Assembly (NCBI RefSeq): GCF_012927445.1
Contig: NZ_JABBPD010000008.1
Location: 1 to 64,000, forward strand
Direction: 5' to 3'
Source of the DNA: Rhodoferax sp.
GTDB lineage: Bacteria > Pseudomonadota > Gammaproteobacteria > Burkholderiales > Burkholderiaceae_C
Length of the DNA stretch: 64,000 nucleotides
Shown here: positions 40,261 to 49,627 of the stretch, one piece after another
Layout: every line of letters begins with the position of its first letter
Numbering within the stretch: the first letter of the stretch is position 1
Program-made: the position numbers and the translations under genes
The notes under the pieces: generated by a model
What the model saw: only the letters and a program-made list of their open reading frames with translations
Told to the model about the DNA's origin: nothing
Database searches by the model: none

Positions 40261-41202
40261 TTAAAAGGGTGCGTCAGTCGCTGGGGCGTCAGGAGTGGCT
40301 ACTGCGCTGTTTGTGGTTGCGTCGGGCGTAGTCTCTGCTCCTGCGTCGGGTGTTTGCGCTGCCTGGCGCACGGTGGCTTTTTCGCCCGCGCTGGCAAACT
40401 TGCTGTATTTGCCCAGAATGCCGACCATCTGGCCATAGATTCGGGGGGTGCCCGCCATGCATTCTTCTTGTTCGAGAAAATCTGCATCGCCTGAAAAGTT
40501 GCCGACCAGACCGCCAGCTTCGGTCACCATCAAAGCGCCTGCAGCGACGTCCCACGGCTGCAGGCCGGGCTCAAAAAAGCCATCGCTGTAACCAGCGGCC
40601 ACATAGGCCAGATCCAGCGCGGCGGAGCCGGAGCGGCGCAGACCGGAGGTACGCTGCATCATGTCGCCCATCATTTTCAAGTGGGTATTGAAGTCGTTAC
40701 CCGGGCGAAACGGGAAGCCATTGGAAATGAGGCACTCCTCCAGGCGAACACGTTTGGAGACACGCAGACGGCGGTCGTTCAAATAAGCGCCGCGCCCTTT
40801 GGTGGCGGTGAACAAGTCGTTGCGGCTGGGGTCGTAAATGACGCCCTGTTCAATCTTGCCCTTGACGGCCAGCGCAATGCTGACGCAGTAAACGGGGAAG
40901 CCATGAATGAAATTGCTGGTGCCGTCGAGTGGATCAATGATCCAGACAAACTCAGAATCTTTGGCACCATGTTCCCGACCTGATTCTTCAGCCCAGATGC
41001 CGTGACCGGGGTAAGCCGCGAGCAGCGTCTCGATGATGGACGCTTCAGCGGCTTGATCGACTTCAGTGACGAAGTCATTGACCTGCTTTTGCGAAATACG
41101 AACTGCTTCAACATCAAGCGCGGCGCGATTAATGATGGAACCAGCATTGCGGGCGGCCTTGACGGCCACATTGATCATGGGGTGAAGATTAGGGGATGCC
41201 AT
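40261..41202 (-). CDS. suhB: Inositol-1-monophosphatase SuhB (313 aa)
   Basis: The metal-binding signatures of the inositol monophosphatase family are present: [20 protein letters not shown] and [18 protein letters not shown], with VTEVDQAAE and EESGREHG upstream. SuhB also aids rRNA transcription in bacteria. Residues ~275-313 form an alanine/threonine/proline-rich tail absent from typical family members. ATG 41202 gives [20 protein letters not shown], the normal N-terminus, although the frame is open far upstream. It is divergent from trmJ, a common arrangement in this group. Confidence 0.85.
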   Translation of the reverse strand: MASPNLHPMINVAVKAARNAGSIINRAALDVEAVRISQKQVNDFVTEVDQAAEASIIETLLAAYPGHGIWAEESGREHGAKDSEFVWIIDPLDGTSNFIHGFPVYCVSIALAVKGKIEQGVIYDPSRNDLFTATKGRGAYLNDRRLRVSKRVRLEECLISNGFPFRPGNDFNTHLKMMGDMMQRTSGLRRSGSAALDLAYVAAGYSDGFFEPGLQPWDVAAGALMVTEAGGLVGNFSGDADFLEQEECMAGTPRIYGQMVGILGKYSKFASAGEKATVRQAAQTPDAGAETTPDATTNSAVATPDAPATDAPF

Positions 41203-41323
41203 AAATTGTGTGTAAGAGCGTGACGGGACTGTCCGGCGATGCGGGCAGCGACAATAGCGGGATTTTACCCGCCCCGGCGATTTCTCCAATTTCCGGCTGC
41301 ATTTTGGCTTCGTGAGCAAGTTT

Positions 41324-42157
41324 ATGAAAACACGTTTTATTCTGATCAACACCAGCCACGCTGGCAATGTGGGGGCTGCGGCCCGGGCCATGAAAACCAT
41401 GGGCTTTACCGACCTGGTGCTGGTGGCACCGCGCTGGGCCAACGTGCTCAATCGCGAGGAAACCATCCAGCGCGCCAGCGGCGCACTGGATGTACTCAAA
41501 AACGCCCGCATTGTCGCCACGCTGGACGAGGCGCTGGATGGCATGACCCATTTGTGTGCCACCGCCATGACGCCACGCGACTTTGGTCCGCCTACCGTGA
41601 CGCCGCGTGAACATTTTGAGATGCTATCGAAGAAGGAGCGTGCTGCGCAAGCAGCATATGGACTAGAGCCTGATTTTACTGAAAATAACGGCTTGCTGCA
41701 GGGGCCTTCTGCGCAGGAAGGCATCGCTTTTCTGTTTGGTTGCGAGCGTTTCGGCATGAGCAATGAAGACGTTTACCGCTGCCACACTTGCCTGAGCATT
41801 CCGAGTGATCCCAAGTTTGGCTCCCTCAACCTGGGGGCGGCGTTGCAGGTGATCGCCTATGAATGGCGCCTGGCCTTGGGCGCCTATGCCGTGCAGGAAG
41901 CGACGGCGGTGCCCGTGCTGGCGGACGCGCAGCAGGTGGCGGGCATGCTGGCGCATTGGGAACGCTCCCTGGTCGCGATTGGCTTTCTGGACCCGCTGGC
42001 GCCCAAAAAACTGATGCCCCGGCTCAACCAGCTGTTTAACCGGGCCGGAGTCACGCAGGAAGAAATTCATATTCTGCGCGGCATTGCCAAAATGATGGAC
42101 CAGTCGGCCGCCGGCTTGAAGCCCCTGCCAGACGCTGCGACACCCTCAAAAGACTAG
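41324..42157 (+). CDS. trmJ: tRNA (cytidine/uridine-2'-O-)-methyltransferase TrmJ (277 aa)
   Basis: SPOUT-class methyltransferase acting on position 32 of tRNAs: N-terminal [30 protein letters not shown], and the knot region [20 protein letters not shown] plus [20 protein letters not shown]. About residues 97-118 ([20 protein letters not shown]) form an insertion encoded by a copy of the dispersed ~57-bp repeat, read in frame. ATG 41324 or GTG 41312 may start it. It is divergent from suhB and followed by cysE. Confidence 0.85.
   Translation: MKTRFILINTSHAGNVGAAARAMKTMGFTDLVLVAPRWANVLNREETIQRASGALDVLKNARIVATLDEALDGMTHLCATAMTPRDFGPPTVTPREHFEMLSKKERAAQAAYGLEPDFTENNGLLQGPSAQEGIAFLFGCERFGMSNEDVYRCHTCLSIPSDPKFGSLNLGAALQVIAYEWRLALGAYAVQEATAVPVLADAQQVAGMLAHWERSLVAIGFLDPLAPKKLMPRLNQLFNRAGVTQEEIHILRGIAKMMDQSAAGLKPLPDAATPSKD
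41620..41676 (+). repeat. Dispersed ~57-bp repeat, copy A (inside trmJ)
   Basis: ATGCTATC, GCTGCGCAAGCAGC and GGACTAGAGCC match the scaffold shared with the copies near 47.5, 50.1, 53.9, 58.2 and 59.8 kb. It is the most diverged copy and is inserted in frame. Confidence 0.5.
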
Positions 42158-42166
42158 ACTAAGCCG

Positions 42167-42940
42167 ATGTTTTCTCGACTCCGTTCTGATATTCAATGCA
42201 TTCTTGACCGCGACCCGGCGGCGCGCACCTTTCTGGAGGTGTTGACTTGTTACCCCGGCCTGCATGCCCTGGTGCTGTACCGGCGTGCCCACTGGTGCTG
42301 GAGCCATGGCTTCAAATGGCTGGGGCGCTTTATTTCTCACCTCGCCCGCTTCCTGACCGGCATTGAAATCCACCCCGGTGCCAAGATCGGCGAGCGGGTT
42401 TTCTTTGACCATGCGATGGGCGTGGTGGTCGGTGAGACGGCTGAAATTGGCGACGGCTGCACCATTTATCAGGGCGTCACCCTGGGCGGCACCTCGCTGT
42501 ACAAGGGGGTCAAACGTCACCCGACGCTCGGCCGCAATGTGGTGGTGGGGGCGGGGGCGCAGGTGCTGGGCGGCTTCACGGTGGGCGATGGCGCCAAGGT
42601 GGGGTCGAATGCGGTGGTGACCAAGCCGGTGCCAGCCGGCGCCACGGCGGTCGGCAACCCGGCGCGCATCATTCAGGCCGAACTGGATGTCAAGCGCGAA
42701 GAAACCGCTTCCAAAATGGGGTTTTCTGCCTACGGCGTGACGCAAAATGACGATCCGCTCAGTCAGGCCATGCGGGGCCTGATTGATAACGCCTCCACGC
42801 AGGAGCATCAGATTGCCTTGCTCTGGAAGGCGATCGAGACCCTGCAGGCCAATCGGTCGGCGACCAATTGCGTACCGGGCGACGCCGCCCGCAGTGAGCA
42901 CTTTGAGGCGGACAAGCTCAACCAGCTGGTGGGCAAGTAA
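42167..42940 (+). CDS. cysE: Serine O-acetyltransferase CysE (257 aa)
   Basis: Left-handed beta-helix acetyltransferase making O-acetylserine for cysteine synthesis. Visible signatures are [60 protein letters not shown] and [17 protein letters not shown]. The C-terminal ~50 residues are a variable helical extension. It starts nine bases after trmJ stops, so it may be co-transcribed with it. Confidence 0.9.
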   Translation: MFSRLRSDIQCILDRDPAARTFLEVLTCYPGLHALVLYRRAHWCWSHGFKWLGRFISHLARFLTGIEIHPGAKIGERVFFDHAMGVVVGETAEIGDGCTIYQGVTLGGTSLYKGVKRHPTLGRNVVVGAGAQVLGGFTVGDGAKVGSNAVVTKPVPAGATAVGNPARIIQAELDVKREETASKMGFSAYGVTQNDDPLSQAMRGLIDNASTQEHQIALLWKAIETLQANRSATNCVPGDAARSEHFEADKLNQLVGK

Positions 42941-43017
42941 GCCCGCTTTGCGGTTGAGCTTGTCACGAAAGAGGATGAATACCGGCGTAGCCCGGGATCA
43001 ATCAAGGCCGGAGCAGG

Positions 43018-43629
43018 TCAGGCGGTTGGTGTCGGCCGAATCGCCGCTTTGGGCCGGAAGGCCTTGCATACCGACTCCACCGTTTCCAGGTACGGTCCGC
43101 CAATCAGGTCCACACAGTAGGGCACCGCGGCAAAGATGCCGGCCATGAGCAGCTCGCCGTTGCTGTCGCGCAGGCCTTCCAGTGTCTCCTGAATCGACTT
43201 GGGCTGCCCCGGCAGGTTGATGATCAGGCTCTGGTCGCGGATCACCGCCACCTGCCGCGACAGAATCGCGGTCGGCACAAACTTCAGGCTGATCTGGCGC
43301 ATTTGTTCGCCAAAACCGGGCATTTCCTTGTGCGCTACCGCCAGGGTGGCTTCGGGTGTGACATCGCGCAGGGCCGGGCCGGTGCCGCCGGTGGTCAACA
43401 CCAGCGAACAACCGGCCGCAACCAGTTCAATCAGCGTGGCGCTGATGGTGGCTTGTTCGTCCGGGATCAGGCGAGGCTCAAACTGCAAGGGATTTTGCAA
43501 GGCCCGGGTCAGCCAGTCCTGCAGGGCTGGCAAGCCTTTGTCGACATAAGCGCCGGTGGAGGCCCGGTCGCTGATGGAGACGATGCCGATTTTGATGGTG
43601 TCAAACGGCTGGCTGGCGGGGGTGGTCAT
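43018..43629 (-). CDS. mog: Molybdopterin adenylyltransferase MogA (203 aa)
   Basis: MogA/MoaB-type fold with IGIVSISDRASTGAYVDKGL, LVLTTGGTGPALRDVTPEAT and RQVAVIRDQSLIINLPGQPK. It activates molybdopterin for molybdenum insertion and so serves molybdoenzymes such as the nitrate reductase encoded at 50605-53511. Its first codon overlaps the darP stop (43626-43629), so the two genes are probably co-transcribed on the minus strand. Confidence 0.88.
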   Translation of the reverse strand: MTTPASQPFDTIKIGIVSISDRASTGAYVDKGLPALQDWLTRALQNPLQFEPRLIPDEQATISATLIELVAAGCSLVLTTGGTGPALRDVTPEATLAVAHKEMPGFGEQMRQISLKFVPTAILSRQVAVIRDQSLIINLPGQPKSIQETLEGLRDSNGELLMAGIFAAVPYCVDLIGGPYLETVESVCKAFRPKAAIRPTPTA

Positions 43630-44252
43630 GGTGCTTCATCCGTCTGGTCGACGCCCAGCAATTGCTCGCGCGCAATTTGAAAGATATCGCGGTAGGCCCG
43701 GCCGTGGCGGATGGCCTCGCCGGGTTTTTCGGGTTTGGCGTCTTTGCGCGCCTGGCGAATCAGGGCGCGCAACTGTTGCGTGTCGGTGCCCGGGAATTGG
43801 GTGATCCATTCGCCAAACGCATCCTCTTCCGCGATCAGGCGGTCGCGCCAGGTCTCGGCCTGGTGGAGCGCGTAGTTTTCGCGGGCGGAGCCATTGTTTT
43901 GTTCGGCCAGTGCGGCACGAATGTTGTAAATGCCGGTTTCGTCGATCAGCCTCATCTGCTTGCCAATGAACTGCATCTGGCGGCGTTTGCCTTCAAAATT
44001 GGTAATGCGCTTGGCCTCGACGATGGCATCCTTGAGCTTTTCGGTCAAGGCCAGTCGTTTCATCAGGTCGGCGCGCAACGTCAGCAGGTCTTCCCCCAGC
44101 TTTTGCAGTTCCAGGCTTTCGCGCTTGAGGTCGGTCCGGCTTTGATCGTCGGTGCCTTTGAGCTCGCGTTTGAGCTCCAGATCGCGTTCGCTGCCTTCGG
44201 CGACGAACTCACCTCTGACGAAGTAGCCTTTTTTGAATTTGCGTGATGACAT
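43626..44252 (-). CDS. darP: Ribosome-associated protein DarP/YjgA (208 aa)
   Basis: Starts MSSRKFKKGYFVRGEFVAEG and continues with SLELQKLGEDLLTLRADLMK, then RRQMQFIGKQMRLIDETGIY and LRALIRQARKDAKPEKPGEA, the pattern of the DUF615/YjgA family that helps large-subunit assembly. ATG 44252 gives the usual length of about 200 residues; the frame is open far upstream only because it runs antisense to pmbA. It is divergent from pmbA with a 66-bp gap. Confidence 0.88.
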   Translation of the reverse strand: MSSRKFKKGYFVRGEFVAEGSERDLELKRELKGTDDQSRTDLKRESLELQKLGEDLLTLRADLMKRLALTEKLKDAIVEAKRITNFEGKRRQMQFIGKQMRLIDETGIYNIRAALAEQNNGSARENYALHQAETWRDRLIAEEDAFGEWITQFPGTDTQQLRALIRQARKDAKPEKPGEAIRHGRAYRDIFQIAREQLLGVDQTDEAP

Positions 44253-44318
44253 GGTATGGACAATGGAGAGAGAAGGCGGACACAGGGTTTCGCAGAGCCA
44301 AGTATCATAGCCTCCGAT

Positions 44319-45713
44319 ATGAAGAAACCAAATACGACCTCCGTCCAGCCCCGCGCTGACACCGGCTTCAGCTACAGCCGCCCTTATTTTGAAGAGTTGG
44401 TGGACACTGCGCTGGCGCATGCCAAAAAATTGGGCGCGACCGATGCCGGCGCTGAAGCCTCCGAGGGCTGCGGCCTGAGCGTTTCGGTGCGCAAAGGCGA
44501 ACTGGAAAATGTAGAACGCAACCGCGACAAGTCGCTGGGCGTGACGGTGTATATGGGCAAACGTCGCGGCAATGCCAGCACCTCCGACTTCTCCAAGGCC
44601 GCCATTCAGCAAACGGTGCAGGCGGCCTACGACATTGCCCGCTTCACCGCCGCCGACCCCATGGCCGGCTTGCCGGATGCCAAAGACGTGGCCCCGGCGT
44701 CCAGGCAGCGCACGGATCTGGACCTGTTTTACCCCTGGACGATCAACAGCGAACAAGCCGCACAACTGGCCATGGCCTGCGAAGCGGCGGCCTTGCAAAC
44801 CGACAAGCGCATCACCAACAGCGAGGGGGCAGCCGTGTCGGCCCAGCAGTCGCATTTTTTCAGCGCGCACACGCGGGGTTTTCGCGGTGGCTATGCCAGT
44901 TCGCGTCACTCCCTCTCGGTGTCGCCGATTGCCGGCAAGGGCAACGACATGCAGCGCGATGCCTGGTACAGCTCGATGCGCCACCCGGACGACCTGGCCT
45001 CGCCCGAGGCGATTGGGCGCTATGCCGCCGAGCGCGCCTTGAGCCGTCTGAAGTCGCGCAAGATTGCCACGACTGAATGTCCTGTTTTGTTTGAATCCCC
45101 GCTGGCAGCGGGCTTGCTGGGCAGCTTTGTGCAGGCCATCAGTGGCGGCGCGCTGTACCGCAAGAGCTCGTTCTTGCTCGACTCGCTGGGCAAGCAAGTG
45201 CTGCCCAAGCACATTGATATTCTGGAAGACCCGTTTGTGAAACGCGGCAAAGGCAGTTCGCCGTTCGATGACGAGGGTGTCAAAGTCAAGGCGCGCCAGG
45301 TGGTGGAAGCTGGCTGTGTGCAGGGTTACTTTTTGGGCAGCTACTCGGCGCGCAAGCTGGGCATGAAAACCACTGGCAATGCCGGTGGCTCGCACAACCT
45401 GACCCTGACGTCGCGCTTGACTCGTGCCGGGGATGACCTGGATGCGATGCTGGAAAAACTCGGCACCGGCTTGTTTGTGACCGAGTTGATGGGCAGCGGC
45501 GTGAACTATGTCACCGGCGACTACTCACGCGGTGCCAGCGGCTTCTGGGTCGAGAAGGGCCGCATTGCGTACCCGGTGCATGAGATCACCATCGCGGGCA
45601 ACATGAAAGCCATGCTCAAGGGCATCAAGGCGGTGGGGGCCGATACCTACAACTACGGCGCCAAGACGGTCGGCTCCATCCTGGTCAACCGCATGAAGGT
45701 AGCCGGAAGCTGA
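44319..45713 (+). CDS. pmbA: Metalloprotease PmbA/TldE (464 aa)
   Basis: TldD/PmbA family: GCGLSVSVRKGELENVERNR with GVTVYMGKRRGNASTSDF near the N-terminus, and the C-terminal pattern GNAGGSHNLTLTSRL, LGTGLFVTELMGSGVNYVTG and GASGFWVEKGRIAYPVHEIT. With TldD it processes small modified peptides. ATG 44319 gives a normal length. It is divergent from darP, as commonly seen in Proteobacteria, and converges on yqeY, with one base between them. Confidence 0.9.
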   Translation: MKKPNTTSVQPRADTGFSYSRPYFEELVDTALAHAKKLGATDAGAEASEGCGLSVSVRKGELENVERNRDKSLGVTVYMGKRRGNASTSDFSKAAIQQTVQAAYDIARFTAADPMAGLPDAKDVAPASRQRTDLDLFYPWTINSEQAAQLAMACEAAALQTDKRITNSEGAAVSAQQSHFFSAHTRGFRGGYASSRHSLSVSPIAGKGNDMQRDAWYSSMRHPDDLASPEAIGRYAAERALSRLKSRKIATTECPVLFESPLAAGLLGSFVQAISGGALYRKSSFLLDSLGKQVLPKHIDILEDPFVKRGKGSSPFDDEGVKVKARQVVEAGCVQGYFLGSYSARKLGMKTTGNAGGSHNLTLTSRLTRAGDDLDAMLEKLGTGLFVTELMGSGVNYVTGDYSRGASGFWVEKGRIAYPVHEITIAGNMKAMLKGIKAVGADTYNYGAKTVGSILVNRMKVAGS

Positions 45714-45714
45714 G

Positions 45715-46176
45715 TTAGCTGGCCAATGCGGCCTTGACCGCCGCAGAAATCTGGCCCATCTCCGCTTTGCCAGCCAGGCGCGCTTTGACGGCGCCCATGA
45801 CCTTGCCCATGTCGCCAGGGCCGGCATTGCGGCCCAGTTCCACGGCCAGCTCGGCCACGATGGCCTTGACCTCAGTCGCCACCTCTTCCGCGCTCAGGCG
45901 CTGCGGCAGGTAGGCCTCCAACACCTTGATCTCAGCCGATTCTTTGTCCGCCAGGTCCATGCGGTTGGCCAGGGTAAAGGCGGCCACCGAGTCTTTGCGC
46001 TGCTTGATCAGCTTGTCAACGATCGCCACCATGGCGACGTCGTCCAGCACCACGCGCTCATCCACTTCTTTTTGCTTGGCCGCGGCCAGCAGCAGGCGGA
46101 TGGTGCCCAGGCGCTCGCTGTCTTTGGCGCGCATGGCATTTTTCATGTCTTCGGTAACTTGGTCTTTGAGTGACAT
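45715..46176 (-). CDS. GatB/YqeY-domain protein (153 aa)
   Basis: Helical YqeY family protein: MSLKDQVTEDMKNAMRAKDS, LGTIRLLLAAAKQKEVDERV, and LPQRLSAEEVATEVKAIVAE with GDMGKVMGAVKARLAGKAEM. It resembles the tail domain of GatB and may associate with tRNA-linked amidation, but its role is unproven. It lies directly after rpsU on the minus strand, its standard neighbour, separated by an intrinsic terminator. Confidence 0.85.
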   Translation of the reverse strand: MSLKDQVTEDMKNAMRAKDSERLGTIRLLLAAAKQKEVDERVVLDDVAMVAIVDKLIKQRKDSVAAFTLANRMDLADKESAEIKVLEAYLPQRLSAEEVATEVKAIVAELAVELGRNAGPGDMGKVMGAVKARLAGKAEMGQISAAVKAALAS

Positions 46177-46230
46177 TGGATGAAGTCCTTGTGAGGTGAG
46201 TTGCGGTACGAACAGTTTTGATTCTGAAAT

Positions 46231-46269
46231 AAAAAAAGCCCACCTGAGCGTCCCCGGTGAGCTTTTTTT
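46231..46269 (-). terminator. Intrinsic terminator between rpsU and yqeY
   Basis: AAAAAAAGCCCACC and GGTGAGCTTTTTTT form a stem with near-symmetric A and T tracts, so termination could work in either direction. On the minus strand it falls after rpsU and before yqeY and would reduce read-through. Confidence 0.75.
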
Positions 46270-46291
46270 GAGCCTTGGAAGGCGTACTGGA

Positions 46292-46504
46292 TCAGTACAT
46301 CTTCTTGGGCAACTGCATGGCGCGAATGCGCTTGTAGTTGCGCTTGACGGCAGCAGCCTTCTTGCGCTTGCGCTCGGCAGTTGGCTTTTCGTAGAATTCG
46401 CGTGCGCGCAAGTCAGTCAAAAGGCCGAGCTTTTCAATGGTGCGCTTGAAGCGGCGAAGAGCTACGTCAAAGGGTTCGTTTTCTTTTACACGGATCGTTG
46501 TCAT
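46292..46504 (-). CDS. rpsU: Small ribosomal subunit protein bS21 (70 aa)
   Basis: [20 protein letters not shown], then [20 protein letters not shown] and a basic tail, the full-length bS21 sequence pattern. A GAA-rich initiation region and the downstream yqeY gene complete the usual order. Confidence 0.95.
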   Translation of the reverse strand: MTTIRVKENEPFDVALRRFKRTIEKLGLLTDLRAREFYEKPTAERKRKKAAAVKRNYKRIRAMQLPKKMY

Positions 46505-46665
46505 TACGTAAAGTTATCCAGAATATGCAGACTTCTATCAAAGGGAGATCGAGCCATTTGACGAACATCGTGCGATTTCCCCGCTTTAAAGTTGATCAGG
46601 CAGCGGGGGTTTGCCAGCAAAGCCTAGGATTATAGCGTTATCTGCAATGAATTCAAGGCGCTGAG

Positions 46666-47922
46666 TTACGTGTTGGCGCGTTCCTTCAACAGCGTGGCCG
46701 CCAAACCCTGTGCACAGGCAAAGCCGCTGGCCCAGGCCCACTGGAAGTTGTAGCCGCCCAGCCAGCCGGTCACATCGACCACTTCGCCAATGAAATACAA
46801 CCCCGGTTGCTTTGATTCCAGCGTCTGTGACGACAAATCCCGGGTATCGACGCCGCCGGCGGTGACCTCGGCTTTTTTATAACCTTCGGTGCCGGTGGGG
46901 GTGAGTTCCCAGCGGGTGAGGCGCTCTGCCAGCGCGGCCAGCGCCTTGTCGGTGGCGTCGCTGATGGGGCGCTGCCAGTTGTGGCCGGCGCTGCTGCCTT
47001 GCTGAACCCAGGCGTCGGCCAGGCGCGATGGCACCTGGCTGGCCAGTTCATTGGCGATGAGTTTGCGCGAGCGGGCCTTGGCGTCAAGGAGCGCATGCAG
47101 CACATCGGTGTTGGGCGCCAGGTTGAGCCGGATCGGCGCGCCCGGCTGCCAGTAGCTCGATATTTGCAGCACGGCCGGGCCACTCAAGCCGCGATGGGTG
47201 AACAACAGGTCTTCCAGAAAACTCATCTTTTCTTTTTTGGCCCCGACCTCGATCTGCACCGGCAGCGACAGGCCGGCCAGCTGGGCGTAGGGCGCCCAGG
47301 CATCGCCGTCAAAGGTCAGCGGCACCAGGGCGGGGCGCGGTTCGACCATGCGCAGGCCAAACTGGCGGGCGATGCGGTAGCCGAAATCGGTGGCACCAAT
47401 TTTCGGGATCGACAAGCCGCCTGTGGCGATGACGACCGAGCGCGCCTGAATGACGCCACGATCGCTATTTATTTCATAGCTGCCTGCGCCCGCAGCTTCT
47501 GGGCTAGCGGCTGAAAACACGATATTCTTGATGCTGCATGGTTGCCAGCGGGTCACCTGCCCGGCATCGCACTCGGCCAGCAGCAGCTGGATGATGTCTT
47601 CGGCGGAGCGGTCACAAAACAGCTGACCTTTGTGCTTTTCGTGGAACGGGATCTGGTGCCGCTGCAGCAAGCCGACGAAGTCGCGCGGCGTGTAGCGTGA
47701 CAAGGCTGAGCGGCAAAAATTCGGGTTGTTGCCCAAAAAATTGGCCGGTGTGGTGCCCAGGTTGGTGAAGTTGCAGCGCCCGCCACCCGAGATACGGATT
47801 TTTTCCGCCACCTTGTCGCTCTGGTCGACCACCAGCACCTTGAGGCCCAGTTGCCCCGCCACGCCCGCACAGAACAGCCCGGCCGCACCGGCGCCCACGA
47901 TCACAACATCAAAATTTTGCAT
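46666..47922 (-). CDS. BaiN/HI0933-family flavoprotein (418 aa)
   Basis: An N-terminal FAD-binding motif (VVIVGAGAAGLFCAGVAGQL) is followed by ISGGGRCNFTNL, RSVVIATGGLSIPKIGATDF, VTAGGVDTRDLSSQTLESKQ and LYFIGEVVDVTGWLGGYNFQ, the hallmarks of the HI0933/BaiN family of NAD(P)/FAD oxidoreductases of uncertain substrate. Residues ~135-150 (AASPEAAGAGSYEINSD) are encoded by a copy of the dispersed ~57-bp repeat. ATG 47922 gives MQNFDVVIVGAG; the frame is open further upstream. Confidence 0.85.
   Translation of the reverse strand: MQNFDVVIVGAGAAGLFCAGVAGQLGLKVLVVDQSDKVAEKIRISGGGRCNFTNLGTTPANFLGNNPNFCRSALSRYTPRDFVGLLQRHQIPFHEKHKGQLFCDRSAEDIIQLLLAECDAGQVTRWQPCSIKNIVFSAASPEAAGAGSYEINSDRGVIQARSVVIATGGLSIPKIGATDFGYRIARQFGLRMVEPRPALVPLTFDGDAWAPYAQLAGLSLPVQIEVGAKKEKMSFLEDLLFTHRGLSGPAVLQISSYWQPGAPIRLNLAPNTDVLHALLDAKARSRKLIANELASQVPSRLADAWVQQGSSAGHNWQRPISDATDKALAALAERLTRWELTPTGTEGYKKAEVTAGGVDTRDLSSQTLESKQPGLYFIGEVVDVTGWLGGYNFQWAWASGFACAQGLAATLLKERANT
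47461..47516 (+). repeat. Dispersed ~57-bp repeat, copy B (inside the BaiN-type gene)
   Basis: CGCTATTTATTTCATAGCTG, CCTGCGC and GGGCTAGCGGC match the shared scaffold. The copy is in frame within a coding gene. Confidence 0.65.
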
Positions 47923-47962
47923 GGGCCGCAGTGTAGACGCAGCTCTTAGAGGCAGTAGGACC

Positions 47963-48688
47963 TCAACTGGCCTGTTTGTTGCGGGCCACCAGATCAATCG
48001 CCTTGCGTGACATGTCGTCAATTTCCACCGTGATGCCCGACAGCACATTGGCCACCACGGCAAACTCCCGCCCGTGCTGGCCGGCGCGTGCGGCCATCAC
48101 CTGGGCGTTGAAACTGACGACTTTGGCTTCGCGGGCCACGGTCTGGATGTCGGACACGATGCTGGTCAGTTCTTTCATCAGCAAGGTCGATTTACCCTTG
48201 CTGATGTTGTCAAAGGTCGTGGTCGCGGTGTTCAGCGCCTCGAGGACGGTGTCGGTGCTGGTGATCAGGGCATTCAGTGAGTGCTTGTGCGAGTCCCCGT
48301 TGCTGATGCATTGCAGCGTGGTGTGCATCTGTTGCATGAATTGCTCAATGACGGGACCGACCCCTTGCGACCCTTGGTAGGTGTCGCGCACCAATTGGGC
48401 GCTGACTGCATCAAATTTGGTTACCGTGCCGCGCAATTGGACCTGGCTGTCGCAAAACAACTGGCAGGTTTTTTGCGCCGCCTGCAGGTGGCTGCTGCTG
48501 CCACTGGCGGCCAGCACGGTTTGCAAAATCATGCGTTGTGACAGCATGCGCTGGCGTGCCGCCAGATTGACCAGTGACATCGGCTCGTTGGCTGCCGTCG
48601 GTCCGACATGGAGAGGCAGCACAGGTGCGGAGGGCAGGAATGAAGGCTTTGTGTGCGCTTTGACTGAAACGGTAGGGGCAAACATCAT
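47963..48688 (-). CDS. PilJ/MCP-like sensor protein with nitrate-sensor-type P-box (241 aa)
   Basis: About residues 38-52 read LVNLAARQRMLSQRM, the pattern seen in NarX/NarQ and PilJ-type nitrate-sensing domains (P-box). The C-terminal part (SFNAQVMAARAGQHGREFAV, then VANVLSGI) resembles the methyl-accepting chemotaxis signalling tip. No membrane helix or signal peptide is apparent, so it is probably cytoplasmic, unlike most receptors. ATG 48688 follows GGAGAAGCC. It sits next to the nitrate-assimilation operon, which supports a nitrate- or nitrite-related role, but this is inference. Confidence 0.55.
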   Translation of the reverse strand: MMFAPTVSVKAHTKPSFLPSAPVLPLHVGPTAANEPMSLVNLAARQRMLSQRMILQTVLAASGSSSHLQAAQKTCQLFCDSQVQLRGTVTKFDAVSAQLVRDTYQGSQGVGPVIEQFMQQMHTTLQCISNGDSHKHSLNALITSTDTVLEALNTATTTFDNISKGKSTLLMKELTSIVSDIQTVAREAKVVSFNAQVMAARAGQHGREFAVVANVLSGITVEIDDMSRKAIDLVARNKQAS

Positions 48689-48829
48689 GGCTTCTCCAAG
48701 GGTAATTACCAGGGTAAGCAATATTGAAGCCAGATGTTGATCTGAATCAAAACTGTTCAGACCCTGTCGCTGGCGTACACCAGGAAAAACGCGGCTAACG
48801 GGCCCGGCTTGATGAAGGCGGGGCCAGGC

Positions 48830-49627
48830 TCAAGCGCAGGCCGCCCGCGCCTCCGGCAGTGCTTGTTGCAATGCCAGCGTGCCCTGCAGCACGTCGCCCA
48901 CCACGATCACGCTGGGGCTTGTCAGTTTTTCGCGGGTGATGGTGTGCTCCAGTTCGGCCAGGGTGCAGACCGCATGGCGCTGGCTCGCCAGACTGGCATT
49001 CTGGATGACGGCCACCGGGGTGTTTGCCGGCAGGCCAAACAGCAACTCATCCTGGATGTGCTGGGCGCCGCTGACGCCCATGTAGATGACCAGGGTGAGC
49101 CGGGCGCTGTGGGCGGTGGCGGCCAGCGCTTTCCAGTCGGTGCCGCTGTCACCGGGCTTGGCGTGGCCGGTGATAAACACCACGCCGTGCGCATGTTCGC
49201 GGTGCGTCAAGGGCACGCCCAGCGAGGTCACGGCGGCCAGGCCGGCCGTGATGCCATTGACCACCGTTACCGGGATGCCCGCCGCCTGCAGGTGTTCCAC
49301 CTCTTCGCCACCGCGGCCAAAGACGAACGGATCGCCACCCTTCAGGCGCACCACGGTTTCGCCTTCACGCACGGCCATCAGGATGAGTTTTTCAATGAAA
49401 GCCTGCGGCGTGGATTTGCAGCCGCCGCGCTTGCCGACATGGACGATGCGGGCCTTGGGCGAGGCGAGAGCCACGATGGCGTCGCTGACCAGATCGTCCA
49501 CCAGCAGCACGGTGGCGGTCTGGATGGCTTTCAAGGCCTTGATCGTGAGCAACTCGGGGTCGCCCGGGCCGGCGCCTACCAAGGTGCAACTGCCGTGGCC
49601 GGGATGGGGCGTTGTGATATGTGTCAT
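48830..49627 (-). CDS. cobA: Uroporphyrinogen-III C-methyltransferase CobA (265 aa)
   Basis: Shows the SAM-dependent tetrapyrrole methylase signatures: LVGAGPGDPELLTIKALKAI and VVRLKGGDPFVFGRGGEEVE, with VVNGITAGLAAVTSLGVPLT and the C-terminal HTITREKLTSPSVIVVGDVL. It makes precorrin-2, the siroheme precursor required by the NirB nitrite reductase, and stands downstream of nirBD/nasA/ybiB in the same direction, overlapping ybiB by four bases. Confidence 0.88.
   Translation of the reverse strand: MTHITTPHPGHGSCTLVGAGPGDPELLTIKALKAIQTATVLLVDDLVSDAIVALASPKARIVHVGKRGGCKSTPQAFIEKLILMAVREGETVVRLKGGDPFVFGRGGEEVEHLQAAGIPVTVVNGITAGLAAVTSLGVPLTHREHAHGVVFITGHAKPGDSGTDWKALAATAHSARLTLVIYMGVSGAQHIQDELLFGLPANTPVAVIQNASLASQRHAVCTLAELEHTITREKLTSPSVIVVGDVLQGTLALQQALPEARAACA

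Noticed and set aside
44253..45395. Extra ~380-residue N-terminal extension of darP
   Set aside because: The part beyond 44252 runs antisense to pmbA, and ATG 44252 gives the normal YjgA N-terminus.
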